Shown in pieces: positions 1 through 12,146 of a stretch of DNA of 25,000 nt. Position 1 is the stretch's first letter. The number at the start of each line of letters is the position of its first letter. A program made the position numbers and the translations under genes. The stretch is from Anaeromyces robustus (lineage: Eukaryota; Neocallimastigomycota; Neocallimastigomycetes; Neocallimastigales; Neocallimastigaceae), in contig MCFG01000094.1 in the NCBI GenBank assembly GCA_002104895.1, forward strand, positions 147,501 through 172,500, given 5' to 3'. The notes under the pieces were generated by a model. That model worked only from the letters and a program-made list of their open reading frames with translations, made no database searches and was not told the origin of the DNA.

Positions 1-155
1 AAAACAAATATAAATAATAAAGGAAAAATCAATAAAATAATAACTAAATAACTAACAAAATAAAATAAAATTAAATAATAAATTCATTTTTATTAATTTT
101 AATAATTATATTACTTAATGTATTGGTATTATACAAAAAAATTTTTACTTTACAG

Positions 156-1087
156 TTTTAAAAGATAAAATCAGACAAATATTATGATAATGAAAGTGTA
201 ACAGTTCAACATAAAAATAATAAATTAAACATTGATAAAATGAATGAAATTTATAAAATTATTGAAGAAAATAAAAATTCTTATACTTTAGAAAATAGAG
301 AAGTGAATGGAAAATTAAATGAATTATCAAATTTCATCTTTACTAAAAAAAAACGTAATAGTAAGAATGTGGAATTTATATTTAAAAATGATATAAGACC
401 AAATAGTACTTATTATTCTTTATTGAATGATCAAAAAAAGTAAAATAGTAAATCTACTTTTAAATAAATATTATGATACTAAAAGCAATAAAAAAGGAAA
501 TAAATGGGGAAAATGTTTAAGTTCAACCATTTAATTTTACAAGTTTTTCTAATACTTTATCATTAATATCACTAGGTTTTAAAGTTTATTATGGTAACGC
601 CTATGGTAGCAATTATAATTATTCAAGTAATGCTGGTGAAGATATTGACATTTATTTCCTTGGTAAGGGTTTATAATTAAATAATGAACATTTTAATACT
701 TATAAAGGAATGTAAGACAAAATAAAATATTACATTGTGATGCTTATTTTAATCAATCAAATCAAATGTTCTATTATGATGAAAGAACTCAAAATAAATG
801 TTAAAATACTGAAGAAAAACATAATCAAACTATAAATTTGATTATGATTGTCCTAATTATCTACTTTATAAAATTAGCGTTACTTTTATTTTGGTGTAGC
901 TAAAAAAGCAAATTGCTTTTACCAAAATTCAAATGATTTTATAAGGGTTAGGATCTATATTCACATCTTTATAGTCCTGATAAAATTATTGATATGTATA
1001 ATCGTACCAATTGTATGAATCTCTAAGTAATTATCAATTTAAAAGTAATAACTCAATAATGAATTATTATAAACAATGTATAAGTTA
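156..1087 (+). pseudogene. Decayed protein-coding region of unknown family
   Basis: I do not recognise the family. Open stretches in changing frames follow one another. The first runs 162-443 and includes the peptide NKNSYTLENREVNGKLNELS. The second is 542-676, ending NAGEDIDIYFLGKGL before a TAA. The third, from about 709, contains LHCDAYFNQSNQMFYYDERT and is broken by TAA after NKC. Further pieces include FDYDCPNYLLYK near 840-870 and FGVAKKANCFYQNSNDF near 890-940. Sense-like codon use (GGT, GCT, GAT, TGT) and scattered cysteines suggest a former secreted or membrane protein. At least three frame changes and several TAA stops make it a pseudogene, not a set of small genes. The TTTACAG ending at 155, after CTTAATG at 114-120, looks like an intron 3' end, so an earlier exon may lie outside the window. 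Both ends are approximate. Confidence 0.55.
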
Positions 1088-1668
1088 AAGAAAAATTAAA
1101 AATTAATTGTAAAAAAAAAAAATATAATAAAATAAATATTAAAAAAGTATTTATTAAAATATTACGTTTTTCTAAATTTTTATCTATTAATTTATTTATT
1201 TATTTTTTATTTATTTATTTTATTTATATTTTTTTTATTTATTTATAGCTATTATTTTATTTTTTTTTTATTTTATTTTATTTTAATAAAAAATTGTACC
1301 ATTGTTATTGATACATCTATTAACTAATTTAATATAAAATTTTTATATTTATATTAATAATATATATTAAAATTAAAAATTAAATAAGTATAATTAAAAA
1401 AAAAATTATTTTTTACTTTTATCAATATATGATATTTTAAATATCTTATATATCATATAACCCTTCTACTATTTCTATAATTTTAAAATTCTTAAAACAT
1501 TAAAAATTTTTTTATCTTTGGTAGAAAAACATAAATTATTATAAGATTAATTTATATATTTATATGATCATAGATTAGTGTCTTTTTTTTAATAATAGAA
1601 GATTTAAAAAGTTTAGTATTTTTTTTATAGTTATTTAATAGGACTTGTATTTTTTATATTTAGTAATT
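1088..1668. other. A+T-rich spacer, 3' flank of the CotH gene
   Basis: No coding signal on either strand. It holds TTTA/TTTAT-type repeats (about 1185-1285) and a short inverted repeat around 1426-1460 (arms TATATGATAT and ATATCATATA). It separates the 3' ends of two convergent units: the decayed plus-strand region and the minus-strand CotH gene. Terminators and poly(A) sites must lie here but cannot be told from background. Confidence 0.6.
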
Positions 1669-4600
1669 TTAATAGAACTTATATTTTTTAGTTTTAGTAG
1701 TTTTAGCTTTTGTTGTTTTTGTAGTTTTAACTTTTGTTGTTTTTGTAGTTTTAGCTTTTGTAGTTTTAGCTTTTGTAGTTTTAACTTTTGTTGTTTTTGT
1801 AGTTTTGGTCTTTTTAGTTTTGGTTGTTTTAGTTTTATGATTGAATGGTTCATCATCACTTGATTCTTCACTTGATTCTTTATTTGATTCCTCACTTTCA
1901 CTTTCAGTTCCAGATGATCCAGATCCAGTTGGTTGTGGTACAATTATGGTGGTGGTTTCAGTTGGTTCAGTTGGATTTACCCAAATTACCCATGTATCTT
2001 CTTCAGGAGGTGATTCAACACTCTTATCAATACTATATTCATAATTTTCATCCATATAAAGTGGATCACAAATCATATTATAAGTCTTACATACATATCT
2101 ATACTTAGCAAGAATCCAATACTTTAAACCATAAGATCTACTATTTTGTGTACTTTTAATAGTAGTAAATTCACAATTGGCATCCCATTGAGCTAATGAA
2201 AAGTCTCCTGCTTCTTCATGGAATTTACCTGGTAATTTTCCATTTGTATTTGGAATCTTATCTAGTTGAACATAGGGTTTAACAAATTTCTTTAATTTAT
2301 CAATATGTGGGAAAAGAGTAGCTGGATTGAAAACTTCTTCAACAATATTTTTGAGAATATTTTCAAAACGAGTTGGGTTCTTAAATATTAATGTATCAAT
2401 AAGAGGACGTGGAAGATATGCCCATTCTTTAAATGTATAATTAGGGAAATCTGTTCTATCAGATGTGACTGGATCAGCTACCATACCTGTAATACCCATT
2501 GAAATATCTTGTCCAAAATCTCCATCGAAATCACTAACAATGAATTTCCATTTATCATTTTCTGGTTTGTATAAGAAGAAATTATGACCATAAATAAGGT
2601 AATGATCCCATGAACCTGCTAAGAATTCATAGGCAATTTCTTTTAAGAATAAATCAACATCGAAAATATTTTCTATATCTTCTGCTGAATTAGCATTATC
2701 TAAAGCAGTTAATAATTCTATTAATTCTGAATTATCAATAACTTCATCATTTTCATTAACACATTTTCTACCTGATACTTTAACTGTTAAATCATTACCA
2801 GTATTTTTACATTCGTATAATGAAGTAGTATCAACATCACCATATACATATTCAATCCATGACTTCTTAATAGAATCCATCAATACGTAAAAACCTAAAT
2901 ATTCATCATTAATGTATAAAGTAGCATAATTAGCAGAAATAGTTGGAAGACCTAAACGATTAAGAATATCGGAAGCTAATTTTGTTCTTAAGAAAGTAGC
3001 TTCACGAGCATCAGGACGAAGTTTAATTTGAGTACGTCCATGTAAACTATCTTTACCACGAATCTTGATGTTATAACCGGATTTACCAAACATACGAGAT
3101 GAAGTACCACCTAATTTGAATGTAATTTTTTTGTATTTTTCAACATTTCTATTGATGTTAAATAAATAAATGATTATATAAAAATTTATGGTTAAAATTA
3201 ATAAAATAATTAAATATTTTTAAAATTATTAAATATATAAATATAGTATATATACATAAAATATTAACTATATTCAATTGTAATAATATATTATATGTAT
3301 TTATATTAATATTAATATAAATATTCATACCCGTTAATTTCAAAAGTCATAGTAGCATTTTTAGTTTCAAATGTTGATTGTTCTAAAGGATTATAATCTA
3401 ATTTTCCAAGTACACTCCAATCAACTGCTCCAATATCACTTAAACCTTTTAAATTATTTAATGAAATTATTTCATCTGGTAAGTATAAATTGTATCCTTT
3501 ATTAGCTTCTATCTTTAATAATTCATATTCATCATCTGGTAAAGTAATTCTAATTATTGGAACTTCATTATCGGTTAATTCGAAGAGTTCTGCACGTTCT
3601 GCATTACCAATGAAAGAATTGCTAGTTTCAGTTGGTTGTGAAACGACAGTAGTACTTGTTGGTTGTGGAACAACAGTAGTACTTGTTGGTTGTGGAGCAA
3701 CAGTAGTTTCTGTTGATGGATTAGTATTTGTCCAGATTACCCATGTATCTTCTTCAGGTGCTGATTCAACACTCTTATCAATACTGTATTCATAATTTTC
3801 ATCCATATAAAGTGGATCACAAGTCATATTATAAGTCTTACATACATATCTATATTTAGTAAGAATCCAATATTTTAAACCATAAGATCTACTATTTTGT
3901 GTACTTTTAATAGTAGTAAATTCACAATTGGCATCCCATTGAGCTAATGAAAAGTCTCCTGCTTCTTCATGGAATTTACCTGGTAATTTTCCATCTGTAT
4001 TTGGAATCTTATCTAGTTGAACATAGGGTTTAACAAATTTCTTTAATTTATCAATATGTGGGAAAAGAGTAGCTGGATTGAAAACTTCTTCAACAATATT
4101 TTTGAGAATATTTTCAAAACGAGTTGGATTTTTAAATATTAATGTATCAATAAGAGGACGTGGAAGATATGCCCATTCTTTAAATGTATAATTAGGGAAA
4201 TCTGTTCTATCAGATGTAACTGGATCAGCTACCATACCTGTAATACCCATTGAAATATCTTGTCCAAAATCTCCATCGAAATCACTAACAATGAATTTCC
4301 ATTTATCATTTTCTGGTTTATATAAGAAGAAGTTATGACCATAAATAAGGTAATGATCCCATGAACCTGCTAAGAATTCATAGGCAATTTCTTTTAAGAA
4401 TAAATCAACATCGAAAATATTTTCTATATCTTCTGCTGAATTAGCATTATCTAAAGCAGTCAATAATTCTATTAATTCTGAATTATCAGTAACTTCATCA
4501 TTATCATTAACACATTTTCTACCTGATACTTTAACTGTTAAATCATTACCAGTATTTTTACATTCGTATAATGAAGTAGTATCAACATCACCATATACAT

Positions 4601-7282
4601 ATTCAATCCATGATTTTTTAATAGAATCCATTAAAACGTAAAAACCTAAATATTCATCATTAATGTATAATGTAGCATAATTAGCAGAAATAGTTGGAAG
4701 ACCTAAACGATTAAGAATATCGGAAGCTAATTTTGTTCTTAAGAAAGTAGCTTCACGAGCATCAGGACGAAGTTTAATTTGAGTACGTCCATGTAAACTA
4801 TCTTTACCACGAATCTTGATGTTATAACCGGATTTACCAAACATACGAGATGAAGTACCACCTAATTTGAATGTAATTTTTTTGTATTTTTCAACATTTC
4901 TATTGATGTTAAATAAATAAATGATTATATAAAAATTTATGGTTAAAATTAATAAAATAATTAAATATTTTTAAAATTATTAAATATATAAATATAGTAT
5001 ATATACATAAAATATTAACTATATTCAATTGTAATAATATATTATATGTATTTATATTAATATTAATATAAATATTCATACCCGTTAATTTCAAAAGTCA
5101 TAGTAGCATTTTTAGTTTCAAATGTTGATTGTTCTAAAGGATTATAATCTAATTTTCCAAGTACACTCCAATCAACTGCTCCAATATCACTTAAACCTTT
5201 TAAATTATTTAATGAAATTATTTCATCTGGTAAGTATAAATTGTATCCTTTATTAGCTTCTATCTTTAATAATTCATATTCATCATCTGGTAAAGTAATT
5301 CTAATTATTGGAACTTCATTATCGGTTAATTCGAAGAGTTCTGCACGTTCTGCATTACCAATGAAAGAATTGCTAGTTTCAGTTGGTTGTGAAACGACAG
5401 TAGTACTTGTTGGTTGTGGAACAACAGTAGTACTTGTTGGTTGTGGAGCAACAGTAGTTTCTGTTGATGGATTAGTGTTTGTCCAAATTACCCATGTATC
5501 TTCTTCAGGAGGTGATTCAACACTTTTATCAACACTATATTCATAATTTTCATCCATATAAAGTGGATCACAAGTCATATTATAGGTCTTACATACATAT
5601 CTATATTTAGTAAGAATCCAATATTTTAAACCATAAGATCTACTATTTTGTGTACTTTTAATAGTAGTAAATTCACAATTAGCATCCCATTGAGCTAATG
5701 AAAAGTCTCCTGCTTCTTCATGGAATTTACCTGGTAATTTTCCATTTGTATTTGGAATTTTATCTAATTGAACATAGGGTTTAACAAATTTCTTTAATTT
5801 ATCAATATGTGGGAAAAGAGTAGCTGGATTGAAAACTTCTTCAACAATATTTTTAAGAATATTTTCAAAACGAGTTGGGTTCTTAAATATTAAAGTATCA
5901 ATAAGAGGACGTGGAAGATATGCCCATTCTTTAAATGTATAATTAGGGAAATCTGTTCTATCAGATGTGACTGGATCAGCTACCATACCTGTAATACCCA
6001 TTGAAATATCTTGTCCGAAATCTCCATCGAAATCACTAACAATGAATTTCCATTTATCATTTTCTGGTTTGTATAAGAAGAAATTATGACCATAAATAAG
6101 ATAATGATCCCATGAACCTGCTAAGAATTCATAGGCAATTTCTTTTAAGAATAAATCAACATCGAAAATATTTTCAATATCTTCTGCTGAATTAGCATTA
6201 TCTAAAGCAGTTAATAATTCTATTAATTCTGAATTATCAATAACTTCATCATTATCATTAACACATTTTCTACCTGATACTTTAACTGTTAAATCGTTAC
6301 CAGTATTTTTACATTCATATAATGAAGTAGTGTCAACATCACCATATACATATTCAATCCATGATTTTTTAATAGAATCCATCAATACGTAAAAACCTAA
6401 ATATTCATCATTAATATATAATGTAGCATAATTAGCAGAAATAGTTGGAAGACCTAAACGATTAAGAATATCGGAAGCTAATTTTGTTCTTAAGAAAGTA
6501 GCTTCACGAGCATCAGGACGAAGTTTAATTTGAGTACGTCCATGTAAACTATCTTTACCACGAATCTTGATGTTATAACCGGATTTACCAAACATACGAG
6601 ATGAAGTACCACCTAATTTGAATGTAATTTTTTTGTATTTTTCAACATTTCTATAGGTATAAAATATGTAATTAAATATTTAAAATTATGATTTAATAAA
6701 TAAATTAATAAATATGTAAATATGTTAATATAAATGATAAAATAGTATAATAAATATATTTATATTCAATATATAAAAATAAAAAATATATATTTATAAA
6801 TTTAAAAAAATATATATATTCGTACCCGTTAATTTCAAAAGTCATGGTAGCATTTTTAGTTTCAAATGTTGATTGTTCTAAAGGATTATAGTCTAATTTT
6901 CCAAGTACACTCCAATCAACAGCACCAATGTCACTTAAACCTTTTAAATTATTTAATGAAATTACTTCATCTGGTAAGTATAAATTATATCCTTTATTAG
7001 CTTCTATCTTTAATAATTCATATTCATCATCTGGTAAAGTAACTCTAATTACTGGAACTTCATTATCAGTTAATTCGAAAAGTTCTGCACGTTCTTTATC
7101 ACCTATAAAAGAATTAGCGGCAAAGACGCTATAGGCTAATTATAAAAATATATAATAATATATTAAAAAAAAATTATAATAAAATTTAATTTTAAATACC
7201 ACTACTAAAGTTAATATTTTATATTTTAACTATTATTTAAATATTTACCAAACAGTAGTAGTGATATAAAATTTTTTAACAT
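1669..7282 (-). CDS. Secreted protein with three tandem CotH kinase-like modules and a Lys/Thr-rich tail
   Basis: Five exons: 7282-7249, 7135-6826, 6650-5082, 4899-3331 and 3148-1669. They sum to 4962 nt (1653 residues plus TAA), and every junction keeps frame. Exon 1 and the start of exon 2 give the signal peptide MLKNFISLLLFAYSVFA. The three modules cover about residues 20-504, 543-1027 and 1066-1550, with Thr/Pro/Val linkers at 505-542 and 1028-1065. Each module has the CotH pattern: LGGTSSRMFGKSGYNIKIRG, then SWDHYLIYGHNFFLY, then the metal-binding-like DFDGDFG (about residues 321-327 in module 1), so all three look catalytically intact. The tail is Ser/Glu/Asp-rich (1569-1595), then Lys/Thr repeats (1599-1649). 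No dockerin-like Cys motif, transmembrane helix or GPI signal is visible, so secretion or wall binding is inferred. Bacterial CotH is a kinase of spore-coat proteins; fungal CotH substrates are largely unknown. The internal MFGK methionines are not starts: coding continues 18 codons upstream to the splice site. The start ATG has A at -3. Confidence 0.85.
1684..1836 (-). repeat. Minisatellite encoding the Lys/Thr tail
   Basis: Imperfect 9-24-nt units built from AAA, ACT/ACA and GCT/GTT codons encode KTTK, KAKTTK and KVKTTK repeats (about 51 residues) at the C terminus of the CotH protein. The shifted frame is also open and reads Lys/Leu/Gln, but has no independent support. Confidence 0.85.
3149..3330 (-). 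other. Intron 4 of the CotH gene (182 nt, phase 2, inside module 3)
   Basis: Same splice sites and same sequence as intron 3, exactly 1751 bp away. Read-through would give only YEYLY and a stop after FEING, so splicing is needed to join module 3's N-terminal part to its kinase-like core. Confidence 0.85.
4900..5081 (-). other. Intron 3 of the CotH gene (182 nt, phase 2, inside module 2)
   Basis: Donor AACGG|GTATGAAT and acceptor ATCAATAG|AAATGTTG, at the same Gly codon as intron 2. It appears identical to intron 4 throughout. An open frame across it encodes a 61-residue Ile/Asn/Tyr-rich string that also occurs in intron 4; this is intron sequence, not a gene. Confidence 0.85.
6651..6825 (-). 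other. Intron 2 of the CotH gene (175 nt, phase 2, inside module 1)
   Basis: Donor AACGG|GTACGAAT and acceptor ACCTATAG|AAATGTTG. It splits a Gly codon in the sequence FEI-N-G-NVEKY. Its position matches introns 3 and 4, but its length and internal sequence differ, so it was not swept up in the recent duplication. Confidence 0.85.
7136..7248 (-). other. Intron 1 of the CotH gene (113 nt, phase 1)
   Basis: The donor TTTG|GTAAATA and acceptor ATAATTAG|CC join the 34-nt first exon to exon 2 and create a continuous signal peptide (F11-Ala12-Y13). Without this splice the exon 2 frame meets a TAA just upstream. A CCTATAG four bases further on is an alternative acceptor, but it would break the frame. 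Confidence 0.75.
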
Positions 7283-7538
7283 GATTTTTATTTATTATTA
7301 TTAATTTGCAATATATGTTATGATAAAATTATAATGAGAAAAAAAAAATAAATATTATTTTTAAAATAAATAGAAATATTTTTTAATATCTATTTAGCTA
7401 TATTTTCAATTTATTATAAAATCAAAGTCAAAATTATAAATTGAAAAATAGAATTTTTTGGTGAAGAAAAAAATATAAAGTGAAAAAAAAACGTCTATTT
7501 ATATGTAGTTAATAATGTTTTTTTTTTATTTATTTATT

Positions 7539-7540
<2 letters not shown>

Positions 7541-7578
<38 letters not shown>
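7541..7578. repeat. Poly(T) tract, 38 nt
   Basis: An uninterrupted run of T about 260 bp upstream of the CotH start codon (poly(A) on the gene's strand). In A+T-rich fungal genomes such tracts often mark nucleosome-depleted promoters; here that is inference only. Confidence 0.9.
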
Positions 7579-7579
<1 letters not shown>

Positions 7580-9773
7580 TATTAAATTTTTGAAATTTAT
7601 AGTAATGAAAAAAGTTTAAAATTTATTAAAAATCATTTTAATTATATTTAATGAATTAATAATTTTTTTTTCATTGTAATTAAATATTTTGATTATTATT
7701 TTGTTTAATTATATGGGTGACAATGAGTATTCTTTTAACATTCTTATATATCGAAAAAAACATAAAATATATAATTGAAAAATATTAATATTATTTTTTA
7801 TAATAAAAATTACCTGTTAATGACAGTTTTTTATGATTATATAATTAATTTATTTTCCTCTAAAATAATATTCAAAATATAATTTTACAGTAATAATGTT
7901 TAAAAAATAAATTTTAAAAAAATCATCCCCTATAATTATTATTTAAAAAAAAATAAATAAAATAAAAAAATAATAATATATATTGTATATTGTATAAATA
8001 ATAATTAATAATAACTTTTTTGTATTTGTATAATTATCCATTTATATAATATTATATTCTATTATATTCTATTATATAAAATTCCTCCCTAATATATAAA
8101 AATTATTCTTCCTAATAAATATTAATTAATTTATAATATAATATAATATTTCAATAAAAAATTGGAAAAAAAAAATAAATTTAACTTTAAATTTTTGGAG
8201 AAAAAAAAAACTTTATTTTTTATGATTTAATAAATATTTTTTTATTATGATTATAACAATTAATTATTTATTTGTTTATTTTATTTATTTATTGATTGAT
8301 TGATTGATTTATTTAGTTTATTTTTTATAATAATAATAATTAATAACATTTTAATAAATAATTATCATAATAAGAGATAAATCCACATCTCTCTTAATTA
8401 AAAAATTACAATATTAAAATTATAAAAAAAAATTATTACTATTATTAAATTAAATTATATAAGATATTATATAAATTGAATATTAACTTGATTAATTTAA
8501 ATAATTTTGATCTTATATATTCTTTCATCACAATTTTTTTTTTTTATTATTTTTCAATTAAATATTTTTATTAGTTTACTTTAAATAAGTTTAACTAAAA
8601 ACTTTAAATCCGTTATAAGATAATTAAAATAATAATGTTTTATTTGAAGTTTTATTATAATCCTATAAAATTGGTATTTTAACTACAATGTAAATATTTT
8701 ATACTATTATAAAAATTATAATTATTTTCTTTTCATTATTTTTTTAAATAATTAAATCTAAAATATTTTAATTCTAAAGAAATATAACAAATTTCTACTG
8801 CAAATAAAATGTATTATTCATTTAGAATACTAACAATAAATGAATTAAGTTATTGAAGATAACTTTAAAGATAAATATTAATATGATGTTTTAAATGTTG
8901 ATTGGATAACATAATTAAAAAAAGTTAATATTAATGATTATTATTTATCCTTTAAATTTACTTTAGTAAAAAAAAAAAAAAAAAAAATACTAATCTTTTT
9001 AACAAAATTTAAATGAAATAATAACTTTTTTAAATTGTCTCCCAAAAATGTTTAAAAAAAAGGTCATTATTAATCATAATATATATTAAAGAAATTAATC
9101 ATCTAAATATTTATTTATTACATATTAAGATTATTTTGTCAACCTTATTTTTTCTTTTTCTTTTCATTTTTTTTGTATGTAATGAAAAGAATAATACATA
9201 TTTTTTTATTATTTCATTTTTTAAAATACATAAGACAAATAAATAATATGAAAATTATTATAAATAAGTAAATCATTAAATAAATTTATATAAAATGGAA
9301 AGATATTTTAATTAAAAATTATTTTTTAACAGAAAGATATAAAATAATTAAATTAATCTTAGCATAATTATTATTATTATAATTATTATTTATTATTGTA
9401 TTTATTATAATTTTTTTTTAATTTTTCTGTACTATTAATAAATAAATAAATAAATTTTAAAAGGAATAATTAATTAATAATATTTAATTTTCATTTATGA
9501 AAAATAAAAGTTTTTATTATATTGGAAAAAAAAAATGTTGATAGTTTTATATAAACTTAGATATAAATGACTAAATTTTATTATATATTATATATAATCT
9601 ACTCATATAATAAAAAAAAAAAAAAAAAAAAACATTAATAAAAAAAATTTTTATTAAGTACTATAAAAATTAACAAAATATTACCTAATAAATTAAATAT
9701 TATTATTCCGTTTTTGTTAAAATTCTTTTTTTTTTTTTAATGATTTATTTTGTTTTTAAAATATCTAAATTAA

Positions 9774-9815
9774 AATTTCCAAATTAGAATTTCCAAATTA
9801 GAATTTCTAAATTAG
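9774..9815. repeat. 14-bp tandem repeat, three copies
   Basis: The unit AATTTCCAAATTAG occurs at 9774-9787, 9788-9801 and, with one change (TTCT for TTCC), 9802-9815. It is more complex than the surrounding microsatellites. Confidence 0.85.
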
Positions 9816-10706
9816 AGAATATTTTACCTCATGTTAGCTATAATTTGAAAACATTATAAAATTTATTATTAAAGAAGGTTTAAGCATACATCATTTAATT
9901 TTTAAATATATTATTTTAAATAATATTATATATATATATATATTTTTTTAAAATGAAGAAAAATAGGTGGATAAATATTATTTTCCGGCCTATTTAGGAA
10001 AAACTTTTTTTTTTTATTTATTAATTTAATAAGTAATGTTAGTTTAAAAAAATTGCAAATAATTAAAAAAAAAATTATATAAAAAAAAAAAAAATAGAAT
10101 TTATTTAAGATACAATTTTAATAGATTTAAGACCTATTAATAAATATATACATTAAAGTTTTTTTATTTAAATTATTAATTAATATATATAATAAATTAA
10201 TATAATACATATGATATAAAAGTAAATACGAAATATAAAGATATTTTAAATATAAAAAAAAAAATACTTTGTATTTTTAGTCTTTTATTCAATAAATGAA
10301 ACATTTATACTAAATTATATTTAAAAAAATATTGAAGTTTATAAATAAATAATAAATATCACCTAAAGTTTGTTTATGGAAAAAGGATGAAGTTTTTAAT
10401 AAACTTGATTAACCTGAACTATTAATTCCAAAAATATCAAAACATTCACATGGTTCCACACCTAATGTCATATTTTTCAAAAGGTGTCATAACAATACGT
10501 TTTTCAATATTTGATAAATGATATTTATCATATTTATAGTTATTTTTCTATTAAAAGCATCAGTAATTTCTTGTCTCGATGAGAAATTTATTTCACAATA
10601 TTCCATTGATAAGTTCATTAATTTAATAGGAATATTATTATTATTTTTATTTTTACTAATATTATTATTATTATTATTTTAATTTTACTAATATTGATTA
10701 TTATTA

Positions 10707-10741
<35 letters not shown>

Positions 10742-11871
10742 ATCATTACTACAACTTTTTTCATTTTCAAGTTGTTGAACTTCAGTTTTAATTCTTTGAT
10801 ATATTCTTTAAAGATACCATCATTATTTTCTTTCATTTTTTTTATCAATTAATTCTTGTTGTTCTTCAGTGATATCGTAAACATTTTTCCTAGTAAGATT
10901 ATATTTTTTATTAGTTAAATTTATTAGTTAGAGAAGTATTGAATATAAATGTAAATGATAAACCACTACCAATAAAATGAGATAAAATTTAACTTTCTTC
11001 AGAAAAGAGACTACCAAAATTAATAGGATAATCATTTGTATTATACTTTATATTCCAAGATAAATTAAAACTTTTTTATTACACGAATAAAACAATAATG
11101 TGGGGAAAACGTATCTAATAAAATAGCAGTAGTATAATTAATTCATTTTGTCTCTTTATTATCTGAATAAAAAACCATTTATTCGTGATAAATTGTAGGA
11201 AGAACATTAATTAATAAATAAAAAACATAATCATCAAACATAAAACTAACACAGTATTGGAATATAATACAATTTAAACTACAAACGATGAAAAATAATC
11301 CAATAATTATAATAAAATTACAATAATATAAGAAACTAAATTCGGTAAAAATAAATGTAATAATAATTAAAGCACAAATCAACAAGAACCATAAATAATT
11401 TGAAATAATTAGTGAAAGCCATAAAGTTTGATTTGTTATCCCATTCAATTGTAATTGTTCTAAAAGTTTAAATACTTTTTCATGTACAATATTACTACCA
11501 TAAAAGGAAAAAGTAAAAGCAACACTAATAGATATAATTAATGAACCTAAGTATAGTTCCATTGGTAAATTCTGAATTATTAATAGCCATAGAACCATCA
11601 AGAGAATAAATTAATTTTTCATCTATGGTCATATCAAAATATATTAATGGATAATTACTAACACGTATAGTGTCATTAATATTATTTGAAGTTAAAATAG
11701 TATTAATTATTAAATTTAAGGTAGTTGGAAGGGCATGGATAATTGAACTATTATAATAAATATCAAATTTATAAAGATCATTATCATAAGTATTACCAGA
11801 AAAACTTGATATATAATAAGGTTCTTGATAAATACCATAACAAATTTCTTCCATTTCTTTATGTGTATTAA

Positions 11872-12146
<275 letters not shown>

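Larger units (their letters stand above)
1978..6650 (-). repeat. Tandem array of a 1751-bp unit, 2 full copies plus a partial third
   Basis: Unit A is 6650-4900, unit B is 4899-3149 and partial unit C is 3148 to about 1978. Each full unit is a 1569-nt exon plus the following 182-nt intron. Landmarks (MFGK codons at 6595, 4844, 3093; exon ends at 5082 and 3331) are exactly 1751 bp apart. The encoded 510-residue stretches of A and B differ at only four positions. Unit C loses similarity after the EEDTWVIW codons, where the protein goes into its own tail. Confidence 0.95.
7283..10375. other. Gene-free A+T-rich region upstream of the CotH gene
   Basis: No open frame with coding character on either strand. 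Contents are poly(A)/poly(T) runs, TTTA-type repeats, a GATT run near 8293-8308 and a small tandem repeat at 9774-9815. The first few hundred bases must include the CotH promoter (minus strand), but no core element stands out. Confidence 0.6.

Noticed and set aside
240-443. Stand-alone 67-residue gene
   Set aside because: The frame is open upstream of its ATG and similar coding-like sequence continues downstream in other frames, so it is one piece of a pseudogene.
1645-2108. Plus-strand open frames opposite the CotH tail and module end, plus 3490-3795, 5241-5546 and 6928-7134
   Set aside because: They are antisense shadows of the CotH coding sequence with Phe/Ser- or Val-rich translations.
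3158-3343. 61-codon minus-strand open frame, repeated at 4909-5094
   Set aside because: It lies almost wholly within introns 4 and 3, is Ile/Asn/Tyr-rich low-complexity sequence and occurs twice only because the introns are identical.
3312-6595. Three separate CotH genes starting at the MFGK methionines (6595, 4844, 3093)
   Set aside because: Coding continues upstream of each MFGK to a splice acceptor, and the N-terminal part of each module is at the end of the preceding exon. Only the spliced single gene gives complete modules and a signal peptide.
10618-10848. 76-codon minus-strand frame
   Set aside because: The first 30 residues are the linker of the ABCA remnant; the remainder translates an ATT repeat in the wrong frame.
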